This document shows, one piece after another, positions 27,217 to 36,793 of a DNA stretch of 64,000 nucleotides. Location: NCBI GenBank assembly GCA_963802745.1, contig CAWDKL010000016.1, forward strand, positions 19,665 to 83,664, in the 5' to 3' direction. Within the stretch, counting starts at the first letter, position 1, and every line of letters starts with the position of its first letter. The notes beneath the pieces are model-generated. The model did not search any database and was not told the DNA's origin. It saw nothing but the letters and a program-made list of their open reading frames with translations. The translations under genes and the position numbers were made by a program. Origin of the DNA: JAJPKK01 sp963802745. GTDB lineage: Bacteria; Pseudomonadota; Alphaproteobacteria; Rhizobiales; Xanthobacteraceae.

Positions 27217-27236
27217 TGTCGAGTGGACAACATGTC
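27217..27236. promoter_or_regulatory. Possible operator between divergent operons
   Basis: The 175-base gap between the lyase and TRAP genes contains TGTC (27217-27220), GACA (27226-27229) and TGTC (27233-27236), giving two overlapping inverted repeats. They lie about 35 bases from the lyase start. Such compact palindromes suit a GntR-type dimeric regulator, but no regulator gene is present nearby. Inference from sequence symmetry only. Confidence 0.3.
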
Positions 27237-27359
27237 AACCGTCAATCATGATCCGCCGGTCTACCCAAAGGCACGCAATCAGCCGGCAGATTTTATCGAC
27301 AAGGGCCGCGCTGCGATTGCTGCCGGAGGCCTCCGACCAGGACGCAAGCGACCCAAGCG

Positions 27360-27893
27360 ATGAAACGCATCATCACGGCGCTAGACCACGTCATCTCCGG
27401 CGCGGAAACTGTCTGCATCGTCGGCTTCACCGCGGCCGCGTTGATGCTGGGCGTTATGCAAGTCGTCTTGCGCTATGGCTTCAACACCGGACTCACCTGG
27501 GCCGAAGCCGTGTTCGTGATCTTCACGGTGGCCGGCATGATGTTCGCCGGCAGCCGCGCCGTCCGCGACGACAAACATGTACGGGTCGATATAGCGTCGC
27601 ATCTATTTTCACCGCGCATCGCGCGGGCTTTCGAATACAGCTCGCTTATGGTCTGTTTGGCGCTCACCGGCTATTTCGCTTATTGTGGCGCCCGCTACGT
27701 CATATTCCTGCAGTCGATCAATTCCATATCCCCGGAAACCGGCATGCCGGATTGGGTATTTTATTCGCTCGTGCCGGTGACCATGGGAATGTTCGCGATC
27801 CGTTATGTGATCCGGATTCTGCGGACCGTGCGCGGCGAGGACACACCGCGCCACTTTGCGCGCGCGGAATTGCCCACCGAGGACCGCCGATGA
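27360..27893 (+). CDS. TRAP transporter small permease (DctQ-type)
   Basis: A 177-residue membrane subunit with four hydrophobic helices (AETVCIVGFTAAALMLGVMQ, AEAVFVIFTVAGMMFAGSRA, SSLMVCLALTGYFAYCGARY, FYSLVPVTMGMFAIRYVIRI) and the DDKHVRVDI motif typical of DctQ. It pairs with the large permease to carry a carboxylate or similar anion with sodium. Its stop overlaps the start of the large permease gene by four bases (ATGA), so the two are translated in a coupled way. Confidence 0.93.
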   Translation: MKRIITALDHVISGAETVCIVGFTAAALMLGVMQVVLRYGFNTGLTWAEAVFVIFTVAGMMFAGSRAVRDDKHVRVDIASHLFSPRIARAFEYSSLMVCLALTGYFAYCGARYVIFLQSINSISPETGMPDWVFYSLVPVTMGMFAIRYVIRILRTVRGEDTPRHFARAELPTEDRR

Positions 27894-29212
27894 CGATAGC
27901 GGTCCTGGTCATCAGCTTTTTTGGGCTGCTGCTGATCGGCGTGCCGGTCGCCGTCGCGTTCGGTGCGGCGACCGTCTTCACCTCGTTGCTGTTCAACCCG
28001 ATCCCGCCGGAGATCATCGGCCAGAAGGTTCTCGACAACGTCGATCATTTTACCCTCATGGCGGTGCCGTTCTTCTTTATCGCCGCCGGCCTGATGGAAA
28101 CCGGAGGCCTGGTTCGCAGGCTGGTCGGCCTGGCGAATGCCTTTGCCGGCCATCTGCGCGGCGGCCTCGGCATGACCGCCGTGCTCAGCTGCATCCTGTT
28201 CGCGGCGATTTCCGGATCGAGCCCTGCGACCGTGGCCGCAGTCGGCCGCGTCATGTATCCGTCCCTGGTGCGCGAAGGCTATAGTCCGCGCTATGCGATC
28301 GGTGCGTTGGCCACCGCCGGGTCGCTCGGAATTCTGATTCCGCCGAGTATCCCGATGATCCTCTATGGGTTCGTGACGGAAACGTCGATCACCCATTTGT
28401 TCATGGCCGGCGTCGTCCCCGGCTTGATGTATGGCGCGGGCCTCATGCTCATGGCCTATCTGCTGGCGGATCGTGCCGGGCCGAAGCTGCAGCCCCGGGC
28501 AAGCTGGACGGACCGTGCGGTCAAGCTGAAAGCGGCGGGGCCGGCTCTGTTCCTCCCGGTGTTCATTTTCGTCGGCATTTACGGAGTCCCGGGCTTCAGC
28601 ATCTTGGGCTATTCGTTTGCGGGTGGTGCGATATTTACGCCGACCGAAGCGGCCGTGATGGCGGCAGCGCTGGCGCTCTTCATCGGCATCGTTATTTACC
28701 GCGAGATGACGCCGCGAACGGCCGTGGACACGGTCCTGGCAACGGCACCGACCATCGGCATGGTGTTCTTCATCACCACCAATGCGCTGCTGTTTGCCTT
28801 TTTCATCACGCAGCTCGGGATTCCGCAGGCGTTGGCGAATTTCCTGACCTCGATGCACACACCAGCCTGGCTGTTCCTGCTGATGGTCAACATCCTGCTG
28901 ATCATCGTCGGCTTCTTTCTGGAGGGCACGCCGACCGTACTGATGTTCGTTCCAATTCTGTTTCCGGCGGCCAGGCAGCTCGGCATCGATCCGGTCCATT
29001 TCTGCGTGATCGTCGTCGTCAATATCGAGCTCGGATTGATCCATCCTCCGGTCGGTCTGAACCTGTTTGTCGGCAGCGCGATTTCCGGACTGCCGGTGAT
29101 GCAGGTATTTTATGCCGTGCTGCCTTGGATGTGCGTCACTGTCGCGACGTTGCTGCTGGTGACCTATGTGCCGGAAATATCCTTGTTCCTGCCGCGCCTG
29201 TTGCTCGGCTGA
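27890..29212 (+). CDS. TRAP transporter large permease (DctM-type)
   Basis: A 440-residue transport subunit with about 12 membrane segments, from ISFFGLLLIGVPVAVAFGAA to VTYVPEISLFLPRLLL. Conserved DctM features are LMAVPFFFIAAGLMETGGLV, AAISGSSPATVAAVG, LIPPSIPMILYG and LGLIHPPVGLNLFV. ATG 27890 overlaps the small-permease stop; the open frame extends far to the left over the antisense side of the lyase genes, but that part is not coding. Forms the transport channel with DctQ and receives substrate from the binding protein encoded 24 bases downstream. Confidence 0.94.
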   Translation: MTIAVLVISFFGLLLIGVPVAVAFGAATVFTSLLFNPIPPEIIGQKVLDNVDHFTLMAVPFFFIAAGLMETGGLVRRLVGLANAFAGHLRGGLGMTAVLSCILFAAISGSSPATVAAVGRVMYPSLVREGYSPRYAIGALATAGSLGILIPPSIPMILYGFVTETSITHLFMAGVVPGLMYGAGLMLMAYLLADRAGPKLQPRASWTDRAVKLKAAGPALFLPVFIFVGIYGVPGFSILGYSFAGGAIFTPTEAAVMAAALALFIGIVIYREMTPRTAVDTVLATAPTIGMVFFITTNALLFAFFITQLGIPQALANFLTSMHTPAWLFLLMVNILLIIVGFFLEGTPTVLMFVPILFPAARQLGIDPVHFCVIVVVNIELGLIHPPVGLNLFVGSAISGLPVMQVFYAVLPWMCVTVATLLLVTYVPEISLFLPRLLLG

Positions 29213-29236
29213 ACCGACCAACCCGAGGGAAACGCC

Positions 29237-30253
29237 ATGAAGACGAAATCGCCTCTTCAAATATGTTCCGCCGCCTGTTGGTTCGCCCTGATGCTGCTGC
29301 TGGCCACGCCGGGCCAGGCACAAATCAAGATCGTCATGTCGAACGACAACAGCGCGCTCGGCCTGAAGGGCAAGACGTTCGAGCTGTTCAGGCAGGAAAT
29401 CGCACAACGGCTCGGAAACAAAGTCATCGTCGAGCTGCATCATTCCGGCACGCTGTTCAATCAGAAGACCCAGATGCAGGGCGTCCAGCTTGGCGGTGCG
29501 AATTTCATTGCTCCGGGATTCGGCTCGTTCGCGTCGCAGGCGCCGAATATCAACGTGCTATCGATCCCGTTTCTGCTGCCGTCCCCCGACGCGATCAACG
29601 CGGCAATCGACGATCCCAAGGTGCGGCAGGTCTTCATGCGCGACCTGGAACGCAAGAATCTTGCGGTGGTCGGCGTCTGGATGAACGGCCCGCGCGATAT
29701 CAGCAGCCGCTTGCAAAAGCCGATCCTGCTGCCGGCCGACTTGGCCGGTATCAAGATTCGCGTGCAGCCGGCGCCGGTCGATATCAGGACGATGCGGGCA
29801 TTCGGCGCCAACGTGGTCACCATCGACTGGACGGAGGTTCCGACCGCGATGCAACAAGGCGTCATCGACGCCGTGGAGCCGACACCGAATGCCCTGGTCG
29901 GCGCCGGCTTGCCGGAACTGATTTCCCAGACCACCAAGGTCGCGTATCGCTTTGATTTTTACCTCGTTGCGACCAACAAGGCATGGTGGGACAAACTGCC
30001 GGATGATGTGCGTACCGGCATCAAGGCCGCGCTGGCCACCGCGAGCAGATGGAATTGGGAGAATACCGACCAGGAGAACCTCAATGCCTACGTCCAACTT
30101 AAACAAATGGGCAAAAACGTTTATGATCTCAATGCCGACCAGCGTCGGCAATGGGTAGTGGCCGCACAGCCGCTTTGGAAACAATTCGGCGACGACGCCG
30201 TGGGTACGGATGTCATGAATCGCCTGAAGGAAATCAATGCAAAATATAAATGA
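29237..30253 (+). CDS. TRAP transporter substrate-binding protein (DctP-type)
   Basis: A 338-residue periplasmic binding protein with a signal peptide ending near GQAQIK. Typical DctP segments are GKTFELFRQEIAQRLG, ADLAGIKIRVQPAPVDIRTM (with the arginine that clamps the substrate carboxylate), VDIRTMRAFGANVVTIDWTE and PTAMQQGVIDAVEPTPNALV. It completes the transporter. The ATG at 29237 follows GAGGGAAA. A hydrophobic or branched carboxylate taken to the AtuA/lyase genes is a reasonable but unproven guess. Confidence 0.93.
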   Translation: MKTKSPLQICSAACWFALMLLLATPGQAQIKIVMSNDNSALGLKGKTFELFRQEIAQRLGNKVIVELHHSGTLFNQKTQMQGVQLGGANFIAPGFGSFASQAPNINVLSIPFLLPSPDAINAAIDDPKVRQVFMRDLERKNLAVVGVWMNGPRDISSRLQKPILLPADLAGIKIRVQPAPVDIRTMRAFGANVVTIDWTEVPTAMQQGVIDAVEPTPNALVGAGLPELISQTTKVAYRFDFYLVATNKAWWDKLPDDVRTGIKAALATASRWNWENTDQENLNAYVQLKQMGKNVYDLNADQRRQWVVAAQPLWKQFGDDAVGTDVMNRLKEINAKYK

Positions 30254-30431
30254 CGGCATCCGCTTAAGCGAACGGGCCAGCGTTCCGGCGGCATCGGCAG
30301 TCAAGGCGCTCGCCGTTGCCAGCTGACGACCGGGCTCCCGGCGCCGGAATTTCCTGCGATGGCGTCTGCGATGAACACGAAATGGCCGAGACGCGCCGGG
30401 CCATGATTCCGTGGTGTTTAGACGTACCGGG

Positions 30432-31421
30432 TCAGTTCCCCGGACGTGTCTGCTGAGAGGCCACCTTCGTCCCCTTCGCGGCCCCCTCGCTTTCGACGCC
30501 GCTCAATTGACTGGCGAGCCGAAGGCGGGCCTCGCGCAATTGTGCGGCAAGTTGATGGTAGGTTGGCCCAGCTTGGATATGCGCCGGATCGTACCCGGGC
30601 ATTGGGCGTCGCAGGCCGTATTTCGCCCCATGGGCATCGACCCAACGCCAGGCTGCGGAAGCGTCGCCCGAGGCCGTGGTAAGGTCGATAGCGCGCCCAT
30701 GTCCGTAGCCGCCGGTCGCGTTGCTACCGCCATGCTGCGAATTGCCGCCATGGGCTTTGAAGCCGGAGGCGAGCGCCTGGCGATAATCGTCGCGGAAGGC
30801 GCTCAGCATCGACCAATGAATTCCGCTCGCATCCATCGCCTGTCCGGCATGGTAAAGCTGTTCACGGAAATCCGGATCCATCCCGCCGATCACATATTCC
30901 TGCAGCGATACGCCGCGATGTTTTGCGGCAGCCGGGTCTTTCCAGGTGAAATCGCCGGAGGAATCCGATTTGACGGTCAGCCGCTGATAAACGTCCCATA
31001 GATAGCGGTCGACCTTTTGCATGATACTGGCGGGCCGGCGCTTCGGCGTTTCGGCGACGCGTTCGTCCGGCTTCATCCGCGTGGCGTCCGGGGGCACCTC
31101 GATCGACGGCGGCGCTTTTGCCTCTTTGGCGCCCCGCGCCACGGCGGGAAGGTCCGTCTCCCCGCCGGATTCGTCGCCGGCCGCCGCACTCGCGTCTACC
31201 AACTCCATCGGGGAGGGCACAAGTGGCGACGGCGGTGCCGCGGATGTATTGAAGGCCGATGTCTCCAGCACGTATTCGCTGTGCTTGGGAGTCGGAAATG
31301 GATTGGAAAGTGCCAGCGGCAGCGCAACGACGAATACCAATATGCCGCACACCGACCCGGCTGACAAGATTGCAAAGTGGGAAATCCGGTCAGCCGATTT
31401 CGTTTCGCGAGATACTCTCAT
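30432..31421 (-). CDS. Membrane-anchored peptidase M15-like protein
   Basis: A 329-residue protein with an N-terminal helix (FAILSAGSVCGILVFVVALP, about 16-38), a long flexible proline-rich segment and a C-terminal domain (about 150-300) that resembles D-Ala-D-Ala carboxypeptidase-type M15 domains. It has SAFRDDYRQALASGF, then QHGGS and GHGRAIDL (a possible zinc His/Asp pair) and DPAHIQ (a possible third zinc ligand). The spacing from His to Asp (H-G-R-A-I-D) is shorter than in classical VanY proteins unless the earlier histidine of QHGGS is the ligand. ATG 31419-31421 has GGGGGG upstream. Peptidoglycan trimming is plausible, not shown. Confidence 0.55.
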   Translation of the reverse strand: MRVSRETKSADRISHFAILSAGSVCGILVFVVALPLALSNPFPTPKHSEYVLETSAFNTSAAPPSPLVPSPMELVDASAAAGDESGGETDLPAVARGAKEAKAPPSIEVPPDATRMKPDERVAETPKRRPASIMQKVDRYLWDVYQRLTVKSDSSGDFTWKDPAAAKHRGVSLQEYVIGGMDPDFREQLYHAGQAMDASGIHWSMLSAFRDDYRQALASGFKAHGGNSQHGGSNATGGYGHGRAIDLTTASGDASAAWRWVDAHGAKYGLRRPMPGYDPAHIQAGPTYHQLAAQLREARLRLASQLSGVESEGAAKGTKVASQQTRPGN

Positions 31422-32008
31422 GCGAAGCCCCCCCTATACGCATGTCAAACGGCGGCGATTGCTACCGGCCTCCCCCCGGAGGTGCGGTACACCGCAAGGC
31501 TCTACCAACGTCCCGGCTTTCGTTTACGTCCGCGTAGGTTAGTAGGCGGTTAATCGGCGTCTCGCCGGGCCGGGGCCGGTCAACACGACGGTGGGGCTGA
31601 TGCCCGGACAACCGAGATGGCTGCCATGACGCTTCGCCCACCGCACGTTCATCTAAAGCCAATGATTACGGCGCCAGTTCGATCATGGTATGGTCGGACC
31701 GGGCCGAAATATGGCCCGGCTCGGTCCGAGTTTCGGGCGAAAAGATGCCGGACGGCCGTTTCCGCCCGCCGGCCGTGGCTCAGCCGATGCCCGCGGAGAA
31801 AACGGCGCGAACAAGAGCGCCTTGGATGCGAGCCGGGATTTGCAGGATTGCGGCGGCATCCCGATCGGTCGTATGGTCCGCCTCGCGTACGGACAAGCGG
31901 CAGTCCCGGGCTTCGGGCCGCGTTCAGCCTCGACCAACGCGCTTCGCCGGCGGCATGCCCGCCAACCCTGGCCAAGACCTCAAACCCCTTCATGTCCGGC
32001 GTCCCGCC
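31422..32008. other. Intergenic, no gene seen
   Basis: About 590 bases between the divergent M15-like and carbamoyltransferase genes. Several open frames exist on both strands but none resembles a protein family. It must hold both promoters; no clear palindromic operator was found. Confidence 0.5.
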
Positions 32009-33778
32009 ATGCATCTCCTCGGTATTCACAACGGCAACCACGACGCCGCGGCATGCCTGTTCCGCGACTATGAGCTTGTCGCCGCCGTGTCGCTGGAGCG
32101 GCTGGCCAGGCAAAAAAATGCCGGCGTTTCACCCGCCGCCGAAATGCCGTTCGCCGCGATCGACGAATGTCTCGCGATCGGCGGCATCGACCGGCGCAAT
32201 GTCAACGTCGTCTGTGCGACCCACTCCCACTGGGAGTTGCAAACCTATCGGCTCCGGGGCCGCTGGGGCCTCAAGCAGGCGGGCTATCGGCTGGCGGGCG
32301 CGCGGCGGCTGATGCCGCTCGACAAGATGCTCCGCACGCAAAACACCTATGATGTTTGCGCGGTTCTTGATACGCGACGAATTTTGCAGCGATATGGCTT
32401 CGTCAACGCGTCGATGAATTTCTCGTTCCACCATATGGCGCACGCAATCCCGGCTTATTTCTTTTCGGAGTTCGACGATGCCTTGATCTATACCTGCGAC
32501 GGCATCGGCGACGGCATTTCCTACAGCGCCCGCGACGCCACCCGCAAAGATATCCGGCACATATTCGGCACCGAAGACATGTGGGATCGCTATGTGGCGA
32601 ACAGTATCGGCATTCTCTATGCCGCGTTCACCGCAGCCCTGGGATTCCGCAAGAATCGCCACGAGGGCAAGGTGACGGGGCTTGCCGGCTACGGCCAGCC
32701 GCGGGCGGCCGACGATATTTTGCTGCATTTTTCGGTCGGCCAGAATGGCGAAATCGCATCGGATTTCCCCTCCTTTGGCGCCATGGATGAATTCGCCGCA
32801 GCGGTCTGCGGCCGGCTGTCCCGCGAGGATGCTGCTGCCTCGATTCAGGATGCGCTCGAACGGCTCGTCTGCGAGGCCGTCGGGAAACTCGTACGCGCGA
32901 CGGGTAAAACCGCGGTGGCGCTCAGCGGCGGGGTATTTGCCAATGTGCGGCTCAATCGCATGGTGCTGGAGCGGACAGGCGCCGAGCGCGTCTTTGTGTT
33001 TCCCGCCATGGGGGATGAGGGTCTGCCGATCGGCTGCTGCCTCATCCATTTGCTCAACCGCGACGGCATCGAGACCTGGCAGAGCCGGCGCCGCCCGCTG
33101 GAGCGGCTCTATCTCGGCCGCGACCATGACGTGCGGTTCGCCCACTGCGCGGCCGCGCTTCCGCAGGTCACCGCATGTGCCGAACGGCCGCTGGAACGGG
33201 CGGTCGATGCACTGGTGGCGGGCCAGGTGGTGGCGATCTATACAGGCCGGATGGAGTTTGGGCCGCGCGCGCTGGGGGCGCGCTCGATCCTGGCGTCTCC
33301 GGTCAAGAACGAGATGAACGACACCATCAACAAGCGGCTGGAGCGTTCGGAATTCATGCCGTTCGCCCCGGTCGTGCTGGCGGAACACGCCGCAGCGGTG
33401 TTCGACATCAATCCCGGCAATGCCCACGCCGCACGGTTCATGACCATTACCTGTGACGTACGTCCGCAATGGCGGGATCGGATTCCGGCGGTGGTGCATG
33501 TCGATGGCTCAGCCCGGCCGCAGCTCATCCGCGAAGCAGACAACCCGCTATACTATCGGATCATCGAGCTATTTTACCGCCGGACAGGCATCCCGGTCCT
33601 CATCAACACCAGCTTCAACGTTCACGAAGAGCCGATCGTAGACACGCCGGAGCAGGCACTGCGATCGCTGGTGGACGGCCGTGTGGACTTTATCATTACC
33701 AACGACAGGATTTACAGCCGCCCCACACATCCGGACGAGCCGCGACCCGCGGCGATCGGCACCGCCGGGCCATTATAG
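32009..33778 (+). CDS. NodU/CmcH-type carbamoyltransferase
   Basis: A 589-residue O-carbamoyltransferase. The N-terminal TsaD/Kae1-like domain makes carbamoyl-adenylate from carbamoyl phosphate and ATP: LLGIHNGNHDAAACLFRDYE opens the protein, and SFHHMAHAIPAYFFSEFDDA and IYTCDGIGDG hold the metal and nucleotide ligands. The C-terminal YrdC-like/NodU domain shows TGRMEFGPRALGARSILASP and INTSFNVHEEPIVDTP. Family size is 550-620. ATG 32009 is the start by homology; no strong ribosome binding site is visible. Related enzymes carbamoylate nodulation factors, antibiotics and surface glycans. No nod or antibiotic genes are in the window, so the acceptor is unknown. Confidence 0.92.
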   Translation: MHLLGIHNGNHDAAACLFRDYELVAAVSLERLARQKNAGVSPAAEMPFAAIDECLAIGGIDRRNVNVVCATHSHWELQTYRLRGRWGLKQAGYRLAGARRLMPLDKMLRTQNTYDVCAVLDTRRILQRYGFVNASMNFSFHHMAHAIPAYFFSEFDDALIYTCDGIGDGISYSARDATRKDIRHIFGTEDMWDRYVANSIGILYAAFTAALGFRKNRHEGKVTGLAGYGQPRAADDILLHFSVGQNGEIASDFPSFGAMDEFAAAVCGRLSREDAAASIQDALERLVCEAVGKLVRATGKTAVALSGGVFANVRLNRMVLERTGAERVFVFPAMGDEGLPIGCCLIHLLNRDGIETWQSRRRPLERLYLGRDHDVRFAHCAAALPQVTACAERPLERAVDALVAGQVVAIYTGRMEFGPRALGARSILASPVKNEMNDTINKRLERSEFMPFAPVVLAEHAAAVFDINPGNAHAARFMTITCDVRPQWRDRIPAVVHVDGSARPQLIREADNPLYYRIIELFYRRTGIPVLINTSFNVHEEPIVDTPEQALRSLVDGRVDFIITNDRIYSRPTHPDEPRPAAIGTAGPL

Positions 33779-33880
33779 ACGCCACGATCGAGACACCGGC
33801 TTGCGCCGGAAGGCATTCCATGCGGTCCGATCTCCGCACAACCTGTAGTCGACCAAACCGACGCAGGCGGAATTCCGCAT

Positions 33881-34231
33881 TCAGCCGATCCGCTCCGATC
33901 CGTAGTGGATGAGCCAGAGATCGAGGGCCGCCAGGTAGCATAACGCCAATCCGACTCCGATGGTGATATGCATGGCGGTGGTATGCTCAAAGCGCAGCGC
34001 GAAAGGCGATAGTACCAGCCAAATGCCGGTGGCTATCACGATCCATTCTTCCCACTCGGCGAATACCAGCAGAGCCCCTATTGAAACGACGGCGGTCGCC
34101 GCCCCGGCCAGTTGCGCGTCGATGCCGGCGGCCCCGTGGGCGAATGCAAACAGCCACGGCGACACAAACAAGAACGCCCCAAGCAAAAGGTTATAGATGT
34201 TGAGGATAGACCCTGATCTGCGCGTCCACAT
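33881..34231 (-). CDS. SPW-repeat membrane protein
   Basis: A 116-residue protein with four membrane helices and two SPW motifs, VSPWLFAFAHG and LSPFALRFEH, each starting a helix pair. SPW-repeat proteins are small bacterial membrane proteins of unknown function, common in stress-gene neighbourhoods. ATG 34229-34231 has a perfect AGGAGG six bases upstream. It follows the next protein by 32 bases on the same strand, so the two probably form an operon divergent from htrA. Confidence 0.85.
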   Translation of the reverse strand: MWTRRSGSILNIYNLLLGAFLFVSPWLFAFAHGAAGIDAQLAGAATAVVSIGALLVFAEWEEWIVIATGIWLVLSPFALRFEHTTAMHITIGVGLALCYLAALDLWLIHYGSERIG

Positions 34232-34263
34232 TGGTACCTCCTGAAAGCGCAAGCCGACAAAAG

Positions 34264-34674
34264 CTAGAGCACGCCCGCGCGGGTCAGCGCGAACAGTACG
34301 CCTATGGTCGTGAACGCAACCGTGATGCCCACGATCGGTAAGAGTATCTCAATAGCGGCCGCTAAACTCCTTTCCGGACCTGTCCAGGTGACGAGTTCTC
34401 CCCTTAGCCAAGCCGCCAACGGCTGCGGAGGTGTCCTGATTACGTCTGCAGAGACATTCCGCCGCGCACTAACACGCCACAGCGCTGTCGGTATCATAAC
34501 GAACATGAACACCAGGACGCTGATCATGGCAAGAGCAAGCGAGATATAGCCAACGTCATCGAAAAGCAGCCACGCGGCCACCACAAACCACGCCAATAAG
34601 CTTGCTGCGACGATGTAGATCAACGGGTGAAGGCGATCGGAAACCAGTTCGGAGGCATGATCTGACGTGCTCAC
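34264..34674 (-). CDS. Small membrane protein, unknown function
   Basis: A 136-residue protein with three hydrophobic segments: LIYIVAASLLAWFVVAAWLL and ISLALAMISVLVFMFVMIP near the N-terminus and IEILLPIVGITVAFTTIGVL at the C-terminus. A charged middle (about 68-100) follows the second helix. I do not recognise a domain. It begins at GTG 34672-34674 with AAGGAGAG seven bases upstream. First gene of a two-gene operon with the SPW protein, divergent from htrA; an envelope or stress role is a guess from context. Confidence 0.7.
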   Translation of the reverse strand: MSTSDHASELVSDRLHPLIYIVAASLLAWFVVAAWLLFDDVGYISLALAMISVLVFMFVMIPTALWRVSARRNVSADVIRTPPQPLAAWLRGELVTWTGPERSLAAAIEILLPIVGITVAFTTIGVLFALTRAGVL

Positions 34675-34984
34675 GGTGCTCTCCTTGGCCTGTTATTGGG
34701 TCACAACAACACCTTACCGGAGCGCCATTCTGCGTGCGCGCGGTTGAATCGGTCGCCATTACTCTATCATATTGTCAACGTTATCACCGATGCAATGTTT
34801 GTGCGGCGATTTATCGCATTTGCCGCTCAATATGTCGTCGGACCTGGCTTCCGCAAAAATCCATTTGGAGGTATTTATTGGCCAGAGGAGATTTAATCAT
34901 TCGGACATGTTTTCGTAATGTTTGAATATTATCGTTTCTTTCAACGAAGCGCTCATAACGCTCCGAAAAATACGGAGAAGACAA
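34675..34984. other. AT-richer divergent regulatory region upstream of htrA
   Basis: About 310 bases of visibly lower GC than its surroundings, between the leftward membrane-protein operon and rightward htrA. It likely holds both promoters. I could not fix a sigma-factor box with confidence. Confidence 0.4.
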
Positions 34985-36527
34985 ATGACGCAGGGTGATA
35001 GTCATACCTCGCGCACATCGACACGGTGGCGATTGCGCCGAGGTGGGTTGCTGGCGTCGGTAGCCGGCGCCGGGTTTGCCGTGCTGATTGCGGGCGGCCC
35101 GTATACTCAAGGTCCGGTGCTGTGGATTTCACCGGCGGCCGCGGCGGAGACCGGTGCACAGCCCCCCGGCGCCCCCGGCTTTGCGGATCTGGTGGCGCGC
35201 GTCAAACCTGCCGTTATCGCGGTGCGGGTGCGTTTGAACAACTCTGCTCAGTTGAGCAGCTTGAGCGAGGATCGCGACAATGCTCAACCGTTCAGACCCG
35301 GGTCACCGCTGGAGCGGTTTTTCCGCCAGTTCGGCTTCGAAAATATGCCAGGCGGCATGCAGCAAATGCCGCACATCGTGGCCGGCGAAGGCTCGGGATT
35401 CTTCATTTCCGCCGACGGCTACGCGGTGACCAACAATCACGTGGTCGCCGATGCCAAGTCCGTGCAAGTGATCACGGACGATGGGCGAACCTTGCCGGCC
35501 AAGGTTGTCGGCGCGGATCCGAAAACCGATCTCGCCCTCATCAAAGTGGACGGCAGCAATTTCCCATTCGTACGTTTCTCCGATCGCGAGCCGCGCATCG
35601 GCGATTGGGTGATTGCGGTCGGCAATCCGTTCGGCCTCGGTGGCACCGTAACGGCGGGCATCATTTCGGCGCGCGGGCGGGACATCGGCGCAGGCCCGTA
35701 TGACGACTTCCTCCAGATCGACGCGCCTATCAATAAGGGCAACTCGGGCGGCCCGACCTTCGATGCGAACGGCAACGTGATCGGCGTGAATACCGCGATC
35801 ATCTCGCCCTCCGGCGGCAGCGCCGGCATCGGCTTCGACATTCCGGCCGAGACCGCCAAGATGGTGATCACGCAACTGAAGGATAAGGGTTACGTGAACT
35901 CGTGGTTGGATCGGGGTCCGTGTTCAACCGGTAACAACCGATATCGCCGACAGCCTCGGCATGAAAAAGCCTGAAGGCGCGATCGTGGACGAGCCGCAGG
36001 CCGGCAGCCCGGCCGCCAAGGCCGGCATTGCGGCAGGGGATGTCATTACGGCGGTCGACGGCAAGGACGTCAAGGACTCACGCGAACTCGCGCGCATGAT
36101 CGCATGGATCGCGCCCGGCACCTCGGTCAAACTCGCGGTGCTGCACAATGGGCAGACCCAAACCAAGACGCTCACGCTTGGCCAACTCCCCGACCGGCGC
36201 CAAGCCCGCGCCGGTGACGAACCGCAGAAAGCAAGCGAAAACAGCGAGTCGCACCTCGGTCTCAACCTCGCGCCGGCAAGCGACGTTGATGGCGCCGGTA
36301 CGCGCGGCGTGGCAGTCACGGCCGTCGATCCCAACGGGCCGGCGGCAGAACGTGGCGTCAAGGAGGGCGACGTGATTCTCGATGTCGCCGGCAAGCCGGT
36401 GGCGAAGCCCGCGGATGTACAACAGCAACTCGCCGAGCTGCGCAAAAAAGGCAGGCACGCGGTGTTGATGCGGATGAAGTCCGACGAGGGAACGAAGTTC
36501 ATCGCCGTCCCACTCGGCAACACCTGA
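34985..36527 (+). pseudogene. HtrA/DegP-type periplasmic serine protease, one frameshift
   Basis: A periplasmic quality-control protease. Basic residues TRWRLRRGG precede a hydrophobic signal segment, then the trypsin-like domain carries the catalytic triad: His in TNNHVVADAK, Asp in KTDLALIKV and Ser in NKGNSGGPTF. Two PDZ domains follow (from about 35961 and about 36290). The frame is broken at 35900, where one extra T turns VNRGWIGVQVQPVT into an unrelated tail that stops at 35974. Deleting it yields 513 residues, a normal DegP length. ATG 34985 has GGAGAAG five bases upstream. As written, the protease domain would be made without PDZ domains. A sequence error or recent inactivation are both possible. 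Confidence 0.9.
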
Positions 36528-36566
36528 CCGGACTAGGGCTGGTTGCGGGTTATGCCCGGCTCCGCA

Positions 36567-36602
36567 CCTGTCCCCGCACCCGCGCCGGCCGGTGGGGACA
36601 GG
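36567..36602 (+). terminator. Possible hairpin after htrA
   Basis: CCTGTCCCCGCACC pairs imperfectly with GGTGGGGACAGG across a ten-base loop, 40 bases after the htrA stop. No U-run follows, so if it ends transcription it is not a classical intrinsic terminator. Confidence 0.3.
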
Positions 36603-36793
36603 CGCGCACCGGTCCCCACAACGCGCAGGCATGGTGCTTATATTGGCGAACCTGTGGGTGATCCACCGTTCGCCGCCTCACGCGATGGCGTAGTGGCTCG
36701 CTGACCCTCCTCCCCGAGGATGACGGGTGACGGTCCCGTCCTTGGGGCGGATATTCGAAGACAAGCAAGCGCAGAACGAAAGGAAACAGCGTC

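Noticed and set aside
26225..29212. One very long rightward open frame of 995 codons
   Set aside because: Only its last 440 codons (from 27890) are the TRAP large permease. The first part is antisense to the lyase genes and has no family resemblance.
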